DNA from: Bradyrhizobium betae
Lineage (GTDB): Bacteria; Pseudomonadota; Alphaproteobacteria; Rhizobiales; Xanthobacteraceae
DNA: 64,000 nucleotides
Assembly (NCBI RefSeq): GCF_008932115.1
Contig: NZ_CP044543.1
Location: 1,488,001 to 1,552,000, forward strand
Reading direction: 5' to 3'
Part shown: positions 36,129-45,777 of the stretch, one piece after another
How the letters are laid out: the number at the start of each line of letters is the position of its first letter
Numbering within the stretch: the first letter of the stretch is position 1
Program-made: the position numbers and the translations under genes
The notes under the pieces: generated by a model
What the model was told of the DNA's origin: nothing
Databases searched by the model: none
Seen by the model: only the letters and a program-made list of their open reading frames with translations

Positions 36129-38138
36129 TTAGGCGGCGTGGACCGAGTTCAGGAAGTTGGCGACTTCCTGCTTCAACCGGTTGCTGTCGGAAGACAGCGA
36201 GCGCGCCGCCGAGAGCACCTGCGAGGAAGCCGAGCCGGTCTCGGACGCGCCGCGCTGCACGTCGCCGATATTGGTCGACACCCGCTGCGTGCCGTGAGCG
36301 GCCTGCTGGACGTTACGGGAAATTTCCTGCGTCGCGGCGCCCTGCTCTTCCACCGCCGCCGCAACCGTCGACGAGATTTCCGACAGCCGCGCGATGGTGC
36401 CGCTGATTTCCCGGATGGAGCCGACCGACTCCTCGGTCGCGGCCTGGATGCCGGAGACCTGCTGGGCGATCTCGCCGGTCGCCTTCGCGGTCTGCTCGGC
36501 CAGCGCCTTGACCTCGGAAGCGACCACGGCAAAGCCGCGGCCGGCTTCGCCCGCGCGCGCGGCCTCGATGGTGGCGTTGAGCGCCAGCAGGTTGGTCTGG
36601 CCGGCGATGGTGCTGATCAGCTCGACCACATCGCCGATGCGGGCGGCCGCCTTGGACAACTCGCTGACGCGCTCGTTGGTCCTGCTCGCCTGCCCCACGG
36701 CCTCGCCGGCGATGCGGGCGGATTCCTGCACCTGGCGCGCGATCTCCGAGACCGAGGAGGACAGTTCCTCCGTCGCCGAGGCAACGGCCTGCACATTGGC
36801 CGTGGCTTCCTGCGATGCAGAGGCGACCTCGTTGGACAGATCCTGCGCACGCGTCGCGGTCGATGTGAGCGTTCCGGCAGACGCCTCGAGCTGGTGCGAC
36901 GCCGACGACACGGTGTTGACGATCTCACCAACCGCCTGCTCGAACCGGTCGGCCAGCCGGACCATGTCCGCCTTGCGGCTTTCCGCCTGCCGCGCCTCGA
37001 CCTCCACCTGCTCCGCGCGCATGCGCTCGGTGTCGATCATGTTGGTCTTGAACACCTCGATCGCCTTGGCCATGTCGCCGATCTCGTCGGCCTTGCCGCG
37101 CCCGGGGATCTCGACCTCGAGATTGCCACCGGCAAGCAGCCCCATCGCGCGCGTCATCGAGGTCAACGGACCCACGATGCTGCGGGCGATCAGGAAGGCG
37201 ACGATCACGCCGAACAGGATGGCGAGCCCGCCCGCGATCTCCTGGATGGTCGTCGTACCGTCGATCACAGCTTCGGCGATGGCGCGCGAATCCTTGTAGT
37301 CCTTCTTCAAGGCGGTTTCCGCCACCTTCAGCTTGGCGATGCTGTCCACGATGAGGGGCGCGAGGTTCTTGTGGTAGATCTCGTCGGCCTGGAGCATCGC
37401 GGCGGACGTGGTCTCGAACGCGGATTTGTAGATCCCGAGCGAGGTCTTCACCGGTGCGAGCGTGGTTCGCAACTCCGTCGCCTGCGGGCTCTTTTCGATC
37501 GCCGTGAGCCGCTGCATGGCCCGGTCCACATTCGTCCTGAAGTTGGCGGGCCCCTTGGTGTCGCGCAGGGCCAGGAAGCGCCAGTTGGCGATCTGGACGA
37601 GGAGCAGCCTGGATTCGAGATCCGCAACGAGGGCCGCGGTGTCTTCGTCAACGGCGGCACGCGCCGTATCGACCAGCTTGCCCATCTTGACGGTCAATTC
37701 GTCGCCGCTCGGCAACAGGGTGGCCTTGCCCGTTCTCGCCTCGTTGACGGCATCGCCGAGATTGTCACGCAGGCTTCGCATTTTGGCGATGTCGGCGATC
37801 AGGTCGTTGTAGAGCTTGCGCCGCTCCTCGGAGAGCGTTCCCTTCGCCCCAACCTGCAACAGCTCGGTCGCCGCCGTCTCGCGCTCCGCCGCTTCCCGCA
37901 TCGCAGGCTCGTTGGCGTCGTAGATGTAGCGCAGATTGGCGCGCTGGATCGCCTGAAGGTGGGTCGAGATCTCCAGCACCCGCGCCGTGCTGTCCGAAAA
38001 CGCCGAGGCCTTTGCGACCTGGTACTGCACTGCCCGCAAATTCCAGACGGCGACCACCGCCATCACGAGACCAACCACCACCAAGGCCATGAAGCCTGCG
38101 TACAGGCGTCCCCTGATCCGCAAACGAAAGTTCGGCAT
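36129..38138 (-). CDS. Methyl-accepting chemotaxis protein
   Basis: A 669-residue chemoreceptor. Order of parts: membrane helix 1 at about 12-34 ([20 protein letters not shown]), a periplasmic helical sensor domain to about 295, membrane helix 2 near 300-322 ([20 protein letters not shown]), a HAMP domain ([20 protein letters not shown]), and a long coiled coil with the conserved tip [20 protein letters not shown] followed by [18 protein letters not shown]. The sensor is of the four-helix-bundle type, ligand unknown. The ATG at 38138 is used; a GTG at 38144 is also possible. No che genes lie nearby, so it must signal through a distant cluster. Confidence 0.94.
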   Translation of the reverse strand: MPNFRLRIRGRLYAGFMALVVVGLVMAVVAVWNLRAVQYQVAKASAFSDSTARVLEISTHLQAIQRANLRYIYDANEPAMREAAERETAATELLQVGAKGTLSEERRKLYNDLIADIAKMRSLRDNLGDAVNEARTGKATLLPSGDELTVKMGKLVDTARAAVDEDTAALVADLESRLLLVQIANWRFLALRDTKGPANFRTNVDRAMQRLTAIEKSPQATELRTTLAPVKTSLGIYKSAFETTSAAMLQADEIYHKNLAPLIVDSIAKLKVAETALKKDYKDSRAIAEAVIDGTTTIQEIAGGLAILFGVIVAFLIARSIVGPLTSMTRAMGLLAGGNLEVEIPGRGKADEIGDMAKAIEVFKTNMIDTERMRAEQVEVEARQAESRKADMVRLADRFEQAVGEIVNTVSSASHQLEASAGTLTSTATRAQDLSNEVASASQEATANVQAVASATEELSSSVSEIARQVQESARIAGEAVGQASRTNERVSELSKAAARIGDVVELISTIAGQTNLLALNATIEAARAGEAGRGFAVVASEVKALAEQTAKATGEIAQQVSGIQAATEESVGSIREISGTIARLSEISSTVAAAVEEQGAATQEISRNVQQAAHGTQRVSTNIGDVQRGASETGSASSQVLSAARSLSSDSNRLKQEVANFLNSVHAA

Positions 38139-38412
38139 TCCCACTGTCCACCCAGAAGCATGTGAATTCGAGCGGCCGAACGCGTCAGGCGATCGTCACG
38201 GCCACCCTGGCAGCCGCGGGTCGATTCTCGGCGAACCACGCTGCACTGCGACACAATGGGGGAGACTTGTTAATTGAACCTTCCAAATTTTCGCGCAGAC
38301 TCGCAGCGACGCGCGCAATATCTGCTGATTTTATGGACAGTTGCGCAAGCATTTAGCGTACGGCCGCATGTGCATGCAGCCCGCTGCAAACGCCGTCCGG
38401 TTGAACGTCTTG

Positions 38413-40965
38413 TTAGCTGCCTGCCGGCATCAATTTGCCGAGCGCATTTTCGACCACTTCCAGCGTGTAGGGCTTCTGGACCACCGGCGCCGAGGCCAGA
38501 TCCACCGGGATCGGCGCGCGCTCGCCATAGCCGGTCGCGAACATGAAGGGTACGCCGATCTCCTTCAGCTTCTGCGCCACCTTGATGCTGCTCTCGTTGC
38601 CGAGATTGAGGTCGAGCAACGCGAAGCTCGGACGCGTCCGCTCGATCGCTCGCAGCGCCTGGTCGACGCTCGCCGCGGTATCGACGTGGCGTGCGCCGAG
38701 ATCAAGCAGAATGACCTCAGCCGCCATAGCGATAATGAGATTGTCCTCGACGATCAGCGCCGTGTCGGAAATCCGCGGACGGGTGGATTGCTGTTCTTCT
38801 ACGCGCATTGCGGCTCCTGCGATCGATGGCACCAACTCGACGAAGTTTGGTGGAATGATGAACTTCGCCTGCACCCCGAGCAGGTCGAAACGAATCTCGG
38901 CCTCGCCCTTGAGGTCGTACGGCACGGAGCGCTCGATGATCGTGGTCCCGAAGCCGCGGCGTGACGGCGGCTGCACCGGCGGACCGCCGCTCTCCTTCCA
39001 TTCGATCTCGAGGCTCGAATTCGGGTCGATACGCCACGCCACCTCGACCTGACCGGTCGAATCGGCGAGCGCGCCATATTTGGCGGAATTGGTCATCATC
39101 TCGTGGACGACGAGCGCCAGCGTCGCGAACGCCCTGGGATCTAGCGACACGTCCGGCCCGTCGATCTTCACGCGGTCCGCGCGCGCGCCGAGATAGGCGC
39201 CTGCCTCGGATTGGAGCAGCATGCGCAGCGCCACCGGCGCCCAGTTGAGATTGGTGATCTGGTCGTGGGCACGTGCCAGCGCCTGGATGCGGCCACCGAG
39301 CACACTGGCGAACTCCTCGACGTTCTTGGCAGTGTCCTTGCTCTGCGCCACCAGCGCGCGGACCAGGCTGAGGATGTTGCGGACACGATGATTGAGCTCG
39401 GCGATCATCAGCTCCTGCCGCTCCTGCGCGCCACGGCGCTCGCGGGCAGCGAGATCGGACAGTTTCAGGATCACCTCGAGCAATGTGACGCGAAGGCTCT
39501 CGGCGATGCGGATATCGGCCGCCGACCACGGTTTCGACTGGCCTGCCACGGTCTCCTGCCAGAGCTCGAAACTCTTGCGCGGCGTCAGGCGCGGCCCGCT
39601 CGGGCCCTCCTCGTAGACCTTCTCGGGGGCGCCGGCCCAGTTGATCGACCGCAGCACTTCGCGCCGGAAGAAGATCAGGCAATCGCGCGGGGTCCGCGAA
39701 ATCGGGATCGCGAGGAAGCCCGCGGCCCGGTCCCGGAAGGACTGGCCGGCCGCGTAGACCTTGGCGATCTCGGCGCTGGCGAAGATGCGCCCCGGCGAAG
39801 TCCGGTTGATGAAGGTGACCAGCTCCTTCACTTCCTCCTCGGTCGGCGTTTCGCCGTCGAGCGTGATCTTGTTGTCGGACCAGACCGCGACGCCGTCGCA
39901 TTCGATCATCCTGCGATAGTCGCCGACGAAATCGACGATCGCGCGGCGGCTGTGTTCGTGGGTCGCGGCGGTCTCGATCAGCCGCTCCTGAACCTTGTGG
40001 GCGCGGGCCTCGTAGGCGACACCGCCCTCACGCTCCCGTCCCTCGACGATCCAGGAGAACATCTGCCCGAACAGCTCGGAGGCCGTGCGCTTCTCGAAGG
40101 AGATGTAGCGCGGCGAGTAATGATGGCAGGCAAACAGGCCCCAGAGCTTGCCGTCGCGCAGGATCGACACCGACATCGATGCGCCGACGCCCATGTTGCG
40201 CAGATATTCGATGTGGATTGGCGAGACCGAGCGCAGCACGCTCATGGAGAGATCGAGCAGCCCCACATTGTGCGTGGGAGTAGAGAACAGCGCGGCCGGC
40301 TTTGCGTTGATGTCGGCGATGATGCGCAGCCAGTTGCGCTCATAGAGGACGCGCGCCTGCCGGGGGATGTCGGACGCCGGATAGTGCAATCCGAGAAACC
40401 GTTCGAGCCCGGCTTCCGCCGCTTCCGCGATCACCTCGCCCGATCCGTCCGGGTGAAACTGGTAGACCATGACGCGATCGAATCCGGACAACACCTTGAG
40501 CTGGCGCGCGGCCTCGCGGGCCAGCTCCGTCATGCCGCGGGTCTTGCGGATCCGTTCGAGCATCAGGCGCACGAGCTCGCCGGAATTGACGTCGGGCTCG
40601 ATCACGCTGGGCTCGGCCTCGACGACGAGATAAACGCCGGAGAAATGGATCGAGAGATCGTAGAGCGGCTTGCCGGACTGGATCTCGACGCCGAACACGC
40701 GCTCGGTCGCGTCAGGACCGCTCAGCTGGTCGACATGATTGCGAATCATGTCGATCGCGGCTCCTGAAAAGAAATCGGACAGCGGTCGCTGCAGGATGTC
40801 GGCGATGTCGGCGATGTCGGCCGCAAGAAAGCTGTTGGCGTTTTCCGAGGTCATGCAGATGGTGAAATCGGACAGCAGCGTCAGCAGGAAGCCGAACGGC
40901 TGCACGCTGCCGGGGATATGGATCGGCTCGCGATCGCAATTGGTGAGATTGACCGCCTCGTTCAT
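38413..40965 (-). CDS. bphP: Bacteriophytochrome HWE histidine kinase with receiver domain
   Basis: An 850-residue red/far-red photoreceptor. The biliverdin-binding Cys is Cys10 (NLTNCDREPIHIPG), followed by a PAS domain, a GAF domain with PASDIP at 196-201, and a PHY domain whose tongue carries PRKSF at 462-466. The kinase is of the HWE type: H-box ELNHRVRN with His526, N-box MMTNSAKYGAL and WKE at 656-658. A receiver domain from about 735 has phospho-acceptor Asp785 and Lys831. The QPF at 22-24 replaces the common QPH. This layout is like Agrobacterium Agp2. It overlaps bphO by four bases. Confidence 0.95.
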   Translation of the reverse strand: MNEAVNLTNCDREPIHIPGSVQPFGFLLTLLSDFTICMTSENANSFLAADIADIADILQRPLSDFFSGAAIDMIRNHVDQLSGPDATERVFGVEIQSGKPLYDLSIHFSGVYLVVEAEPSVIEPDVNSGELVRLMLERIRKTRGMTELAREAARQLKVLSGFDRVMVYQFHPDGSGEVIAEAAEAGLERFLGLHYPASDIPRQARVLYERNWLRIIADINAKPAALFSTPTHNVGLLDLSMSVLRSVSPIHIEYLRNMGVGASMSVSILRDGKLWGLFACHHYSPRYISFEKRTASELFGQMFSWIVEGREREGGVAYEARAHKVQERLIETAATHEHSRRAIVDFVGDYRRMIECDGVAVWSDNKITLDGETPTEEEVKELVTFINRTSPGRIFASAEIAKVYAAGQSFRDRAAGFLAIPISRTPRDCLIFFRREVLRSINWAGAPEKVYEEGPSGPRLTPRKSFELWQETVAGQSKPWSAADIRIAESLRVTLLEVILKLSDLAARERRGAQERQELMIAELNHRVRNILSLVRALVAQSKDTAKNVEEFASVLGGRIQALARAHDQITNLNWAPVALRMLLQSEAGAYLGARADRVKIDGPDVSLDPRAFATLALVVHEMMTNSAKYGALADSTGQVEVAWRIDPNSSLEIEWKESGGPPVQPPSRRGFGTTIIERSVPYDLKGEAEIRFDLLGVQAKFIIPPNFVELVPSIAGAAMRVEEQQSTRPRISDTALIVEDNLIIAMAAEVILLDLGARHVDTAASVDQALRAIERTRPSFALLDLNLGNESSIKVAQKLKEIGVPFMFATGYGERAPIPVDLASAPVVQKPYTLEVVENALGKLMPAGS

Positions 40966-41546
40966 GCGCGGTCCGCCGCCTGCTCGAACGCGGCAAAGGC
41001 CGCGCATGCCGACTCGATCGCTTCGTCCTCGTCGCAGGCCTGTTCGGATGCAAGCGTCGCCAGAAAGCTCTGCCAGAGCCGCTGGCCGGCGCCATGGGCG
41101 AGATAGGTTGTGGCCTCGCCGATGCGCGGATCCGCCGCGTCGGCGACCGTCCTGAGCAGGAATTTGGCGCCGAGCCGCGAGCCCTCCAGCACATACATCG
41201 TGCCAAACACGCCGCTGCGCGTCAGGGGCTGCACCGGCACCGTGGATTGCGCGGCGCTGCCGAGCCGTGCGAGATCGGCCGCAATCGCGGCGCTGCGCGA
41301 CCGCACCGGCCAATCCGGAAACATTCTGGCAACGCCTGCCCTGACGAGCGCCGCCTCGAGCGGCAGAAGCGCGCCGGCACTGGCTTGCAGGAAGCGACGA
41401 TAGCCGGACATGGTGGTGAGATCGAACGACGTCAGCTGCGCATCGAGGTCCCGGTGCTCAGCCGCGGTGGCGTCTCTTAGTCTTTCGCGGAGTCCGGAGA
41501 AGCTGCGGCCCACATGTGTCGAAACGTCCGAAGCCCCAGCCAGCAT
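40962..41546 (-). CDS. bphO: Heme oxygenase for biliverdin supply
   Basis: A 194-residue heme oxygenase of the BphO type, which opens heme to biliverdin, the chromophore of the phytochrome encoded next. The proximal heme ligand is probably His31 in ATAAEHRDLDAQL, and GVFGTMYVLEGSRLGAKFLL is the distal-helix region with the Gly-rich bend. The ATG at 41546 is the first plausible start. Its stop overlaps the bphP start (ATGA), so chromophore and receptor are made together. Confidence 0.93.
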   Translation of the reverse strand: MLAGASDVSTHVGRSFSGLRERLRDATAAEHRDLDAQLTSFDLTTMSGYRRFLQASAGALLPLEAALVRAGVARMFPDWPVRSRSAAIAADLARLGSAAQSTVPVQPLTRSGVFGTMYVLEGSRLGAKFLLRTVADAADPRIGEATTYLAHGAGQRLWQSFLATLASEQACDEDEAIESACAAFAAFEQAADRA

Positions 41547-41658
41547 GAAATTCCCGACGCGCGCAATGCCGGGGGCGCGATTGCCCCGGAACGAACCAAA
41601 CGCCGGGGGAAACCCAAAGGTTCCCGCCCGGCATCGAAAAAATGGGAACGGCGTGTCC

Positions 41659-41826
41659 CTAGCCTCGCCGACGGGGCCTCCTCAGCTCGTACTCAATCTC
41701 GGACCGGGTCATCCCGCAGTCCAGCAGCTCCCGTTCAGTCATGGCTGCGAGCTGATACCGGGCCCGGGACCGCTCCCGCCCGATCCCAACCATCTCGATC
41801 AGCGCCCGCCAGGCCCGCACGACCAT
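41659..41826 (-). CDS. DUF1127 small protein
   Basis: A 55-residue basic protein with the DUF1127 signature: a short Trp-containing start (MVVRAWRALIEMVG) then RARYQLAAMTERELLDCGMTRSEIEYELRRP. Such proteins bind RNA or modulate phosphate and stress responses in several alphaproteobacteria; the role here is unknown. The ATG at 41826 is chosen because the longer open frame upstream is the antisense of another reading. The gene lies between the SnoaL-like gene and bphO, all on the minus strand. Confidence 0.8.
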   Translation of the reverse strand: MVVRAWRALIEMVGIGRERSRARYQLAAMTERELLDCGMTRSEIEYELRRPRRRG

Positions 41827-41879
41827 CGATGGCCGCAACGGACGGGGGTGGTCACGACACGCGACGCGGCTCAATCCGG

Positions 41880-42323
41880 TCAGCCCGCGGGCCTTACGGG
41901 TGTCTGCGGAAAAGGCCCCAGCGCCTTCTCGGTCAGGATCGAGTCGCAGTATTCCCGGATCTCCTTGATCCTGCCGTCCTCGAAACGAAACACCAGACAA
42001 TAGTCGTTGTCGTAGCGGACGCCCTCCGGCGTGACGTTGTCGCCCTTGGCCTCCACCACGACGACGTCGCCGTCGGCGATGAAGCGGTGAGCGACCGTCC
42101 GGGTCCGGTCGGCCAGGCGGGTACGCACATAGGCGTGCAGATCGTTGAGGATCGACTGCTTGCCGGAAAAGGTGCGCGACCAGGAATACTGGCCGGTCAC
42201 GACCCATTTTGCGTCATCGGCAAGGCTTGCGGTGAACAAAGCGCGGTCGCGCGCGGCCGGATCGGGATCGGCGGCGGCGGCAAAGATATCCTGCATCAGT
42301 TTCTTGTTGGCGCTCGCGCTCAT
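41880..42323 (-). CDS. SnoaL/NTF2-like protein
   Basis: A 147-residue protein with the cone-shaped NTF2 fold typical of SnoaL-like enzymes. It starts MSASANKKLMQDIFAAAADPDP and contains DDAKWVVTGQYSWSRTFSGK, RFIADGDVVVVEAKG and YDNDYCLVFRFEDGRIKEIRE, the common pattern of this family. Catalytic role and ligand cannot be given. The gene is divergent from the LysR regulator with 91 bases between the starts, so it is a likely target of that regulator. Confidence 0.85.
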   Translation of the reverse strand: MSASANKKLMQDIFAAAADPDPAARDRALFTASLADDAKWVVTGQYSWSRTFSGKQSILNDLHAYVRTRLADRTRTVAHRFIADGDVVVVEAKGDNVTPEGVRYDNDYCLVFRFEDGRIKEIREYCDSILTEKALGPFPQTPVRPAG

Positions 42324-42392
42324 GGCGGCATCTCCGTTTGGTGGCAACACGGAGATCATCGTGGGCCGACGAACATTCTTCAAATCGATAGT

Positions 42393-42409
42393 GAATATGA
42401 TATCTATTC
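42393..42409. promoter_or_regulatory. Inverted repeat, candidate LysR box
   Basis: GAATA-TGATATC-TATTC lies in the 91-base divergent space between the SnoaL-like gene and the LysR gene, six bases before the LysR start. The arms are perfect and include a T-N11-A pattern. It could serve for both autoregulation and activation. Confidence 0.5.
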
Positions 42410-42414
42410 GCCTC

Positions 42415-43338
42415 ATGAATTTGCATTCACTGGATTTGAACCTGCTGACCGCGCTCGACGCCCTGCTGCGCGAGGTCAATGTCAGCCGCGCGGCCCTGAG
42501 GATCGGCCTATCGCAACCGGCGACGAGCCACGCGCTCCAGCGCCTGCGCGACATCTTTGGCGACCCGCTTCTGGTGCGCACCGGCGCCCGGATGGAGCTG
42601 ACGCCGCGGGCACAGGCGCTGCGCGCGCCGCTGGCACAGGCACTAGACCAGGTACGCGGACTGTTCGTGCCGGAGGAGTTCGATGCCGCGCGCAGCGAGC
42701 GGCAGTTCCGCCTGATGATGCCGGATCTCGCGGTCGAGCTGCTGATGCCGCCGCTGATGGAGAAGGTGACGCGAGCCGCGCCGAATGTCCGCATCGACGT
42801 CGTGCCGTGGCGGGGGCCCACGATCTTCCATGCCGAATTCGCCCGCACCATCGACCTCGTGATCTCGATCGGCAACGCTTTCAAGGGCTTTCACCGCCAA
42901 TTGCTCTACACTGACAGCGACGCGCTGGCGGTGCGGCGCGGCCATCCGATGGCTGCGAAGCTGAAGCGGCGCGAGACCTTCCTGGCCGCGCGGCATGTCG
43001 GCGTGATCATTCGCGGCCAGCCTGAGGACCTGATCGACACCTGGCTGCGCACCAAGGGCATCGAGCGGCACATTTCGCTGGTGGTGCCGGGCTATCTCGA
43101 AGCGCTGCACGTCGCCGCCCGCACCGACCTCGTCGCCTTCGTGCCGCGCCGGCTGATCGCGGCGCTGTCCAGGCAATTCGGCCTGGTCGCGGTGACGCCG
43201 CCGCTCGACCCCGGCATCGACGAGCAGTTCATGTTCCATCCGACCCGCGCGCAGATGGACCCGGGCTCGGTCTGGCTGCGGCGGCTGGTGCTGGAGACGG
43301 GACGGGAGCTGGAGAAGAAAGAACGGCGTGCTGGGTAG
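42415..43338 (+). CDS. LysR family transcriptional regulator
   Basis: A 307-residue LysR regulator. The DNA-binding domain is at about 1-65 (LHSLDLNLLTALDALLREVN, LSQPATSHALQRLRDIFGDPLL), and the rest is the ligand-binding domain. The N-terminal pattern is like that of NodD-type LysR members, but the protein is not next to nodulation genes. The start at 42415 (MNLHSLDLN) follows the usual LysR pattern; upstream in-frame codons belong to the divergent region. Likely target: the divergent SnoaL-like gene. Confidence 0.92.
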   Translation: MNLHSLDLNLLTALDALLREVNVSRAALRIGLSQPATSHALQRLRDIFGDPLLVRTGARMELTPRAQALRAPLAQALDQVRGLFVPEEFDAARSERQFRLMMPDLAVELLMPPLMEKVTRAAPNVRIDVVPWRGPTIFHAEFARTIDLVISIGNAFKGFHRQLLYTDSDALAVRRGHPMAAKLKRRETFLAARHVGVIIRGQPEDLIDTWLRTKGIERHISLVVPGYLEALHVAARTDLVAFVPRRLIAALSRQFGLVAVTPPLDPGIDEQFMFHPTRAQMDPGSVWLRRLVLETGRELEKKERRAG

Positions 43339-43361
43339 GACACAGCTTCAAAGCAAATGGT

Positions 43362-43521
43362 GTCGTCCCGGACAAGCGCAGCGAAGCAGAGCGCTGATCC
43401 GGGACCCATGGCCCCAGGGTGTAGTTTGACGAAGACTGGTCGTTCGGTACTGCTACCGAGCACGATCGATAGATTCCGCGGTATGGGTCCCGGGTCTGCG
43501 CTTACGCTTGCCCGGGACGAC
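43362..43521. repeat. Intergenic palindrome, family F
   Basis: GTCGTCCCGGACAAGCGCAG at the left and CTTACGCTTGCCCGGGACGAC at the right are inverted copies, with an inner GATCCGGGACCCATG and TATGGGTCCCGGGTC pair. It fills the gap between the convergent LysR and GST genes. One copy seen. Confidence 0.8.
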
Positions 43522-43531
43522 ACCGAGTTTG

Positions 43532-44152
43532 TTACGCCTTCTGCGCGTCCATCACCTTGCGCACCGCAGGCCGATCCGACATGCGCTTGAAATGGTCGGC
43601 GATCTTCGGCGTGGCGTTGATGTCGACGCTGTCGCCTTCGAGCCAGAGCGAGAGGGTGTGAAGATAGGGATCGCAGGTCGTGAACTGGTCGCCCATCACC
43701 CACGGACCTTTGAACATCTTCTGCTCGATCAGGGCGAAGCAGGCGGCCATGGTCTTGGGGACCATCGCCTTCATGTCGGCGAACGAACTCTCCTGCGTCG
43801 CCCAGCGCGCGCCGCGCATCTTGTGGGCATGGTTGATGTGCACGGTCGAGCAGAGATAGGAGTTGAACGACTGCACCTGGGCGAAGTCGAAGGGATCGTC
43901 GAGCGGCGCGAGCTTCGCCTTGGGGAAGGTCTGCGCGATGTAGCCCAGCATCGCCGGCGTCTCGGTGAGGACGCCGCGGTCGGTCACCAGCGCCGGCACG
44001 CGCCCCTTCGGGTTGATTGCGAGATAGTCCGGGCTGTTCTGCTGGTTGTCCTTGAAACTCAGCCGTTCAGCCGTGTAGTCGGCGCCGGCCTCCTCCAGGG
44101 TCATGTAGGTGGCGAGCGCGCAGGTGCCGGTGGCGTAGTAGAGCTTGAGCAT
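43532..44152 (-). CDS. Glutathione S-transferase family protein
   Basis: A 206-residue GST. It starts MLKLYYATGTCALATYMTLEEAGADY, where the Ser/Cys near residue 11 is as in beta-class enzymes, and contains INPKGRVPALVTDRGVLTETPAML, the glutathione site. The C-terminal helical domain has GPWVMGDQFTTCDPYLHTL. It differs clearly from the GST at 35384 and is probably of another class. The start at 44152 has GAGG upstream. It is divergent from the flavin monooxygenase gene, with 139 bases between the starts. Substrate unknown. Confidence 0.9.
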   Translation of the reverse strand: MLKLYYATGTCALATYMTLEEAGADYTAERLSFKDNQQNSPDYLAINPKGRVPALVTDRGVLTETPAMLGYIAQTFPKAKLAPLDDPFDFAQVQSFNSYLCSTVHINHAHKMRGARWATQESSFADMKAMVPKTMAACFALIEQKMFKGPWVMGDQFTTCDPYLHTLSLWLEGDSVDINATPKIADHFKRMSDRPAVRKVMDAQKA

Positions 44153-44291
44153 GTCTGACCTCATGGGAAAGCTGGAAATTAACGGCTGTCGGCAGCCAGG
44201 TCTATAGCACGCCGTTCTACGTACTTCGCTCTTCGCAGTTGCCCACATCCGCCCGCCTGTGCCAAGACGCCCGGACTTGGAGGGGTTTGTC

Positions 44292-45569
44292 ATGACGGTA
44301 CTCATCGCCGGCGGCGGCATCGGCGGGCTGACGCTCGCACTCAGCCTGCACGGCATCGGCGTTCCCGTAAAAGTGTTCGAGAGCGTCGCGGAATTGAAGC
44401 CGCTCGGCGTCGGCATCAACGTGCTGCCGCATGCGGTGCGCGAGCTGATCGAGCTCGGGCTGATGGACAAGCTCGATGCCAGCGGCGTCCGCACCCGCGA
44501 GCTCGCCTATTTCTCCAAGCACGGCAAGCCGATCTGGAGCGAGCCGCGCGGGCTCGAAGCCGGCTACAAATGGCCGCAATTCTCGATCCATCGCGGCACG
44601 CTGCAGCAGATCTTGCTCGACACCGCGGTCGAGCGGCTCGGGCGCGAGAACATTCTGACCAGCCATCATCTGACCGGATGGACCGAGACGGCAGGCGGCG
44701 TGCGCGCCGACTTCATCGACAAAGCGACCGGCAAGGCCGCCGGGACCTACGATGGCGCGATCCTGATCGCCGCCGACGGCATTCATTCCGCCGTGCGAGA
44801 ACAGCTCTATCCGAACGAAGGCCCGCCGATCTGGAACGGCCGCATCCTCTGGCGCGGCGTGACGCCGTCAAAGGCCTTCCTCACCGGCCGCACCATGATC
44901 ATGGCCGGGCACGAGATCCTGAAATTCGTCTGCTATCCGATTTCGAAGGTGCCGGATGAAGCAGGCAATCATCTGATCAACTGGGTCGCCGAGCGCCACA
45001 TGCCGCCGACTTACCAGTGGCGGCGCGAGGACTACAACCGCACCGCGCGGCTGGAGGAATTTCTGCCCTGGTTCGAGAGCTGGCAGTTCGACTGGCTCGA
45101 CGTGCCCGGCCTGATCAGGAACTGCCCGCATGCCTATGAATATCCGCTGGTCGATCGCGATCCGGTGTCGCAATGGACCTTTGGCCGCGTCACGCTGATG
45201 GGCGACGCCGCGCATCCGATGTACCCGATCGGCTCCAACGGAGCATCGCAGGCGATCCTCGATGCCCGCACCATCACGCGCGAGATCCTCGCGCATGGAC
45301 CAACGCAAGCAGCGCTGCTGGCCTATGAGGCCGAGCGGCGGCCGGCGACCACCGACCTCGTCCTGCTCAACCGCAAGAACGGCCCCGAGCAGGTCATGCA
45401 GCTGGTCGAGGAGCGCGCGCCAGATGGCTTTGGGGTCGTCACCGACGTGCTGTCGCAGCAGGAGCTGGAAGGCATCGCTGCGAACTACAAGCGCGTCGCG
45501 GGGTTTCAGGTCGAGGCGCTGAATGCGAAGCCGCCGATCGTGAGCAAGGACGCGCGGGCGAAGGTGTGA
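44292..45569 (+). CDS. FAD-dependent monooxygenase
   Basis: A 425-residue flavin-dependent aromatic-type hydroxylase. The Rossmann motif is VLIAGGGIGGLTLALSLHG at 4-22, the DG motif is IAADGIHSAVREQLYP, and the GD motif is LMGDAAHPMYPIGSNGASQA, all of the class A (salicylate or 3-hydroxybenzoate hydroxylase) group. The start at 44292 (MTVLIAGGG) is supported by position of the fold. The substrate cannot be named. It diverges from the GST gene, a pairing sometimes seen in aromatic degradation, but no ring-cleavage gene is nearby. Confidence 0.9.
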   Translation: MTVLIAGGGIGGLTLALSLHGIGVPVKVFESVAELKPLGVGINVLPHAVRELIELGLMDKLDASGVRTRELAYFSKHGKPIWSEPRGLEAGYKWPQFSIHRGTLQQILLDTAVERLGRENILTSHHLTGWTETAGGVRADFIDKATGKAAGTYDGAILIAADGIHSAVREQLYPNEGPPIWNGRILWRGVTPSKAFLTGRTMIMAGHEILKFVCYPISKVPDEAGNHLINWVAERHMPPTYQWRREDYNRTARLEEFLPWFESWQFDWLDVPGLIRNCPHAYEYPLVDRDPVSQWTFGRVTLMGDAAHPMYPIGSNGASQAILDARTITREILAHGPTQAALLAYEAERRPATTDLVLLNRKNGPEQVMQLVEERAPDGFGVVTDVLSQQELEGIAANYKRVAGFQVEALNAKPPIVSKDARAKV

Positions 45570-45600
45570 TGCTCTCGCTCAAAGCGAGATGTGCATGAAT

Positions 45601-45760
45601 GCGCCCTCGCCCCTTGTGGGAGAGGGTAGCGATGCTGGCAGATGCGGGCTCAGTTGGGTGAGGGGTCTGTCTCCGCGAATCCAATCCGCATTTGAATTCG
45701 CCGAGAGATACCCCTTATCCGGCGCTTCGCGCCACCTTCGCCCACAAGGGGAGAAGGGAA
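45601..45760. repeat. Intergenic palindromic repeat, family D copy 2
   Basis: Left end GCGCCCTCGCCCCTTGTGGG and right end CCCACAAGGGGAGAAGGGA, with inner GGTGAGGGGTCTGTC and GATACCCCTTATCC arms. It is the second copy of the element at 31723-31874 and lies between the convergent monooxygenase and thioesterase genes. Confidence 0.8.
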
Positions 45761-45777
45761 GTGGAGTGCGCGGCTAG

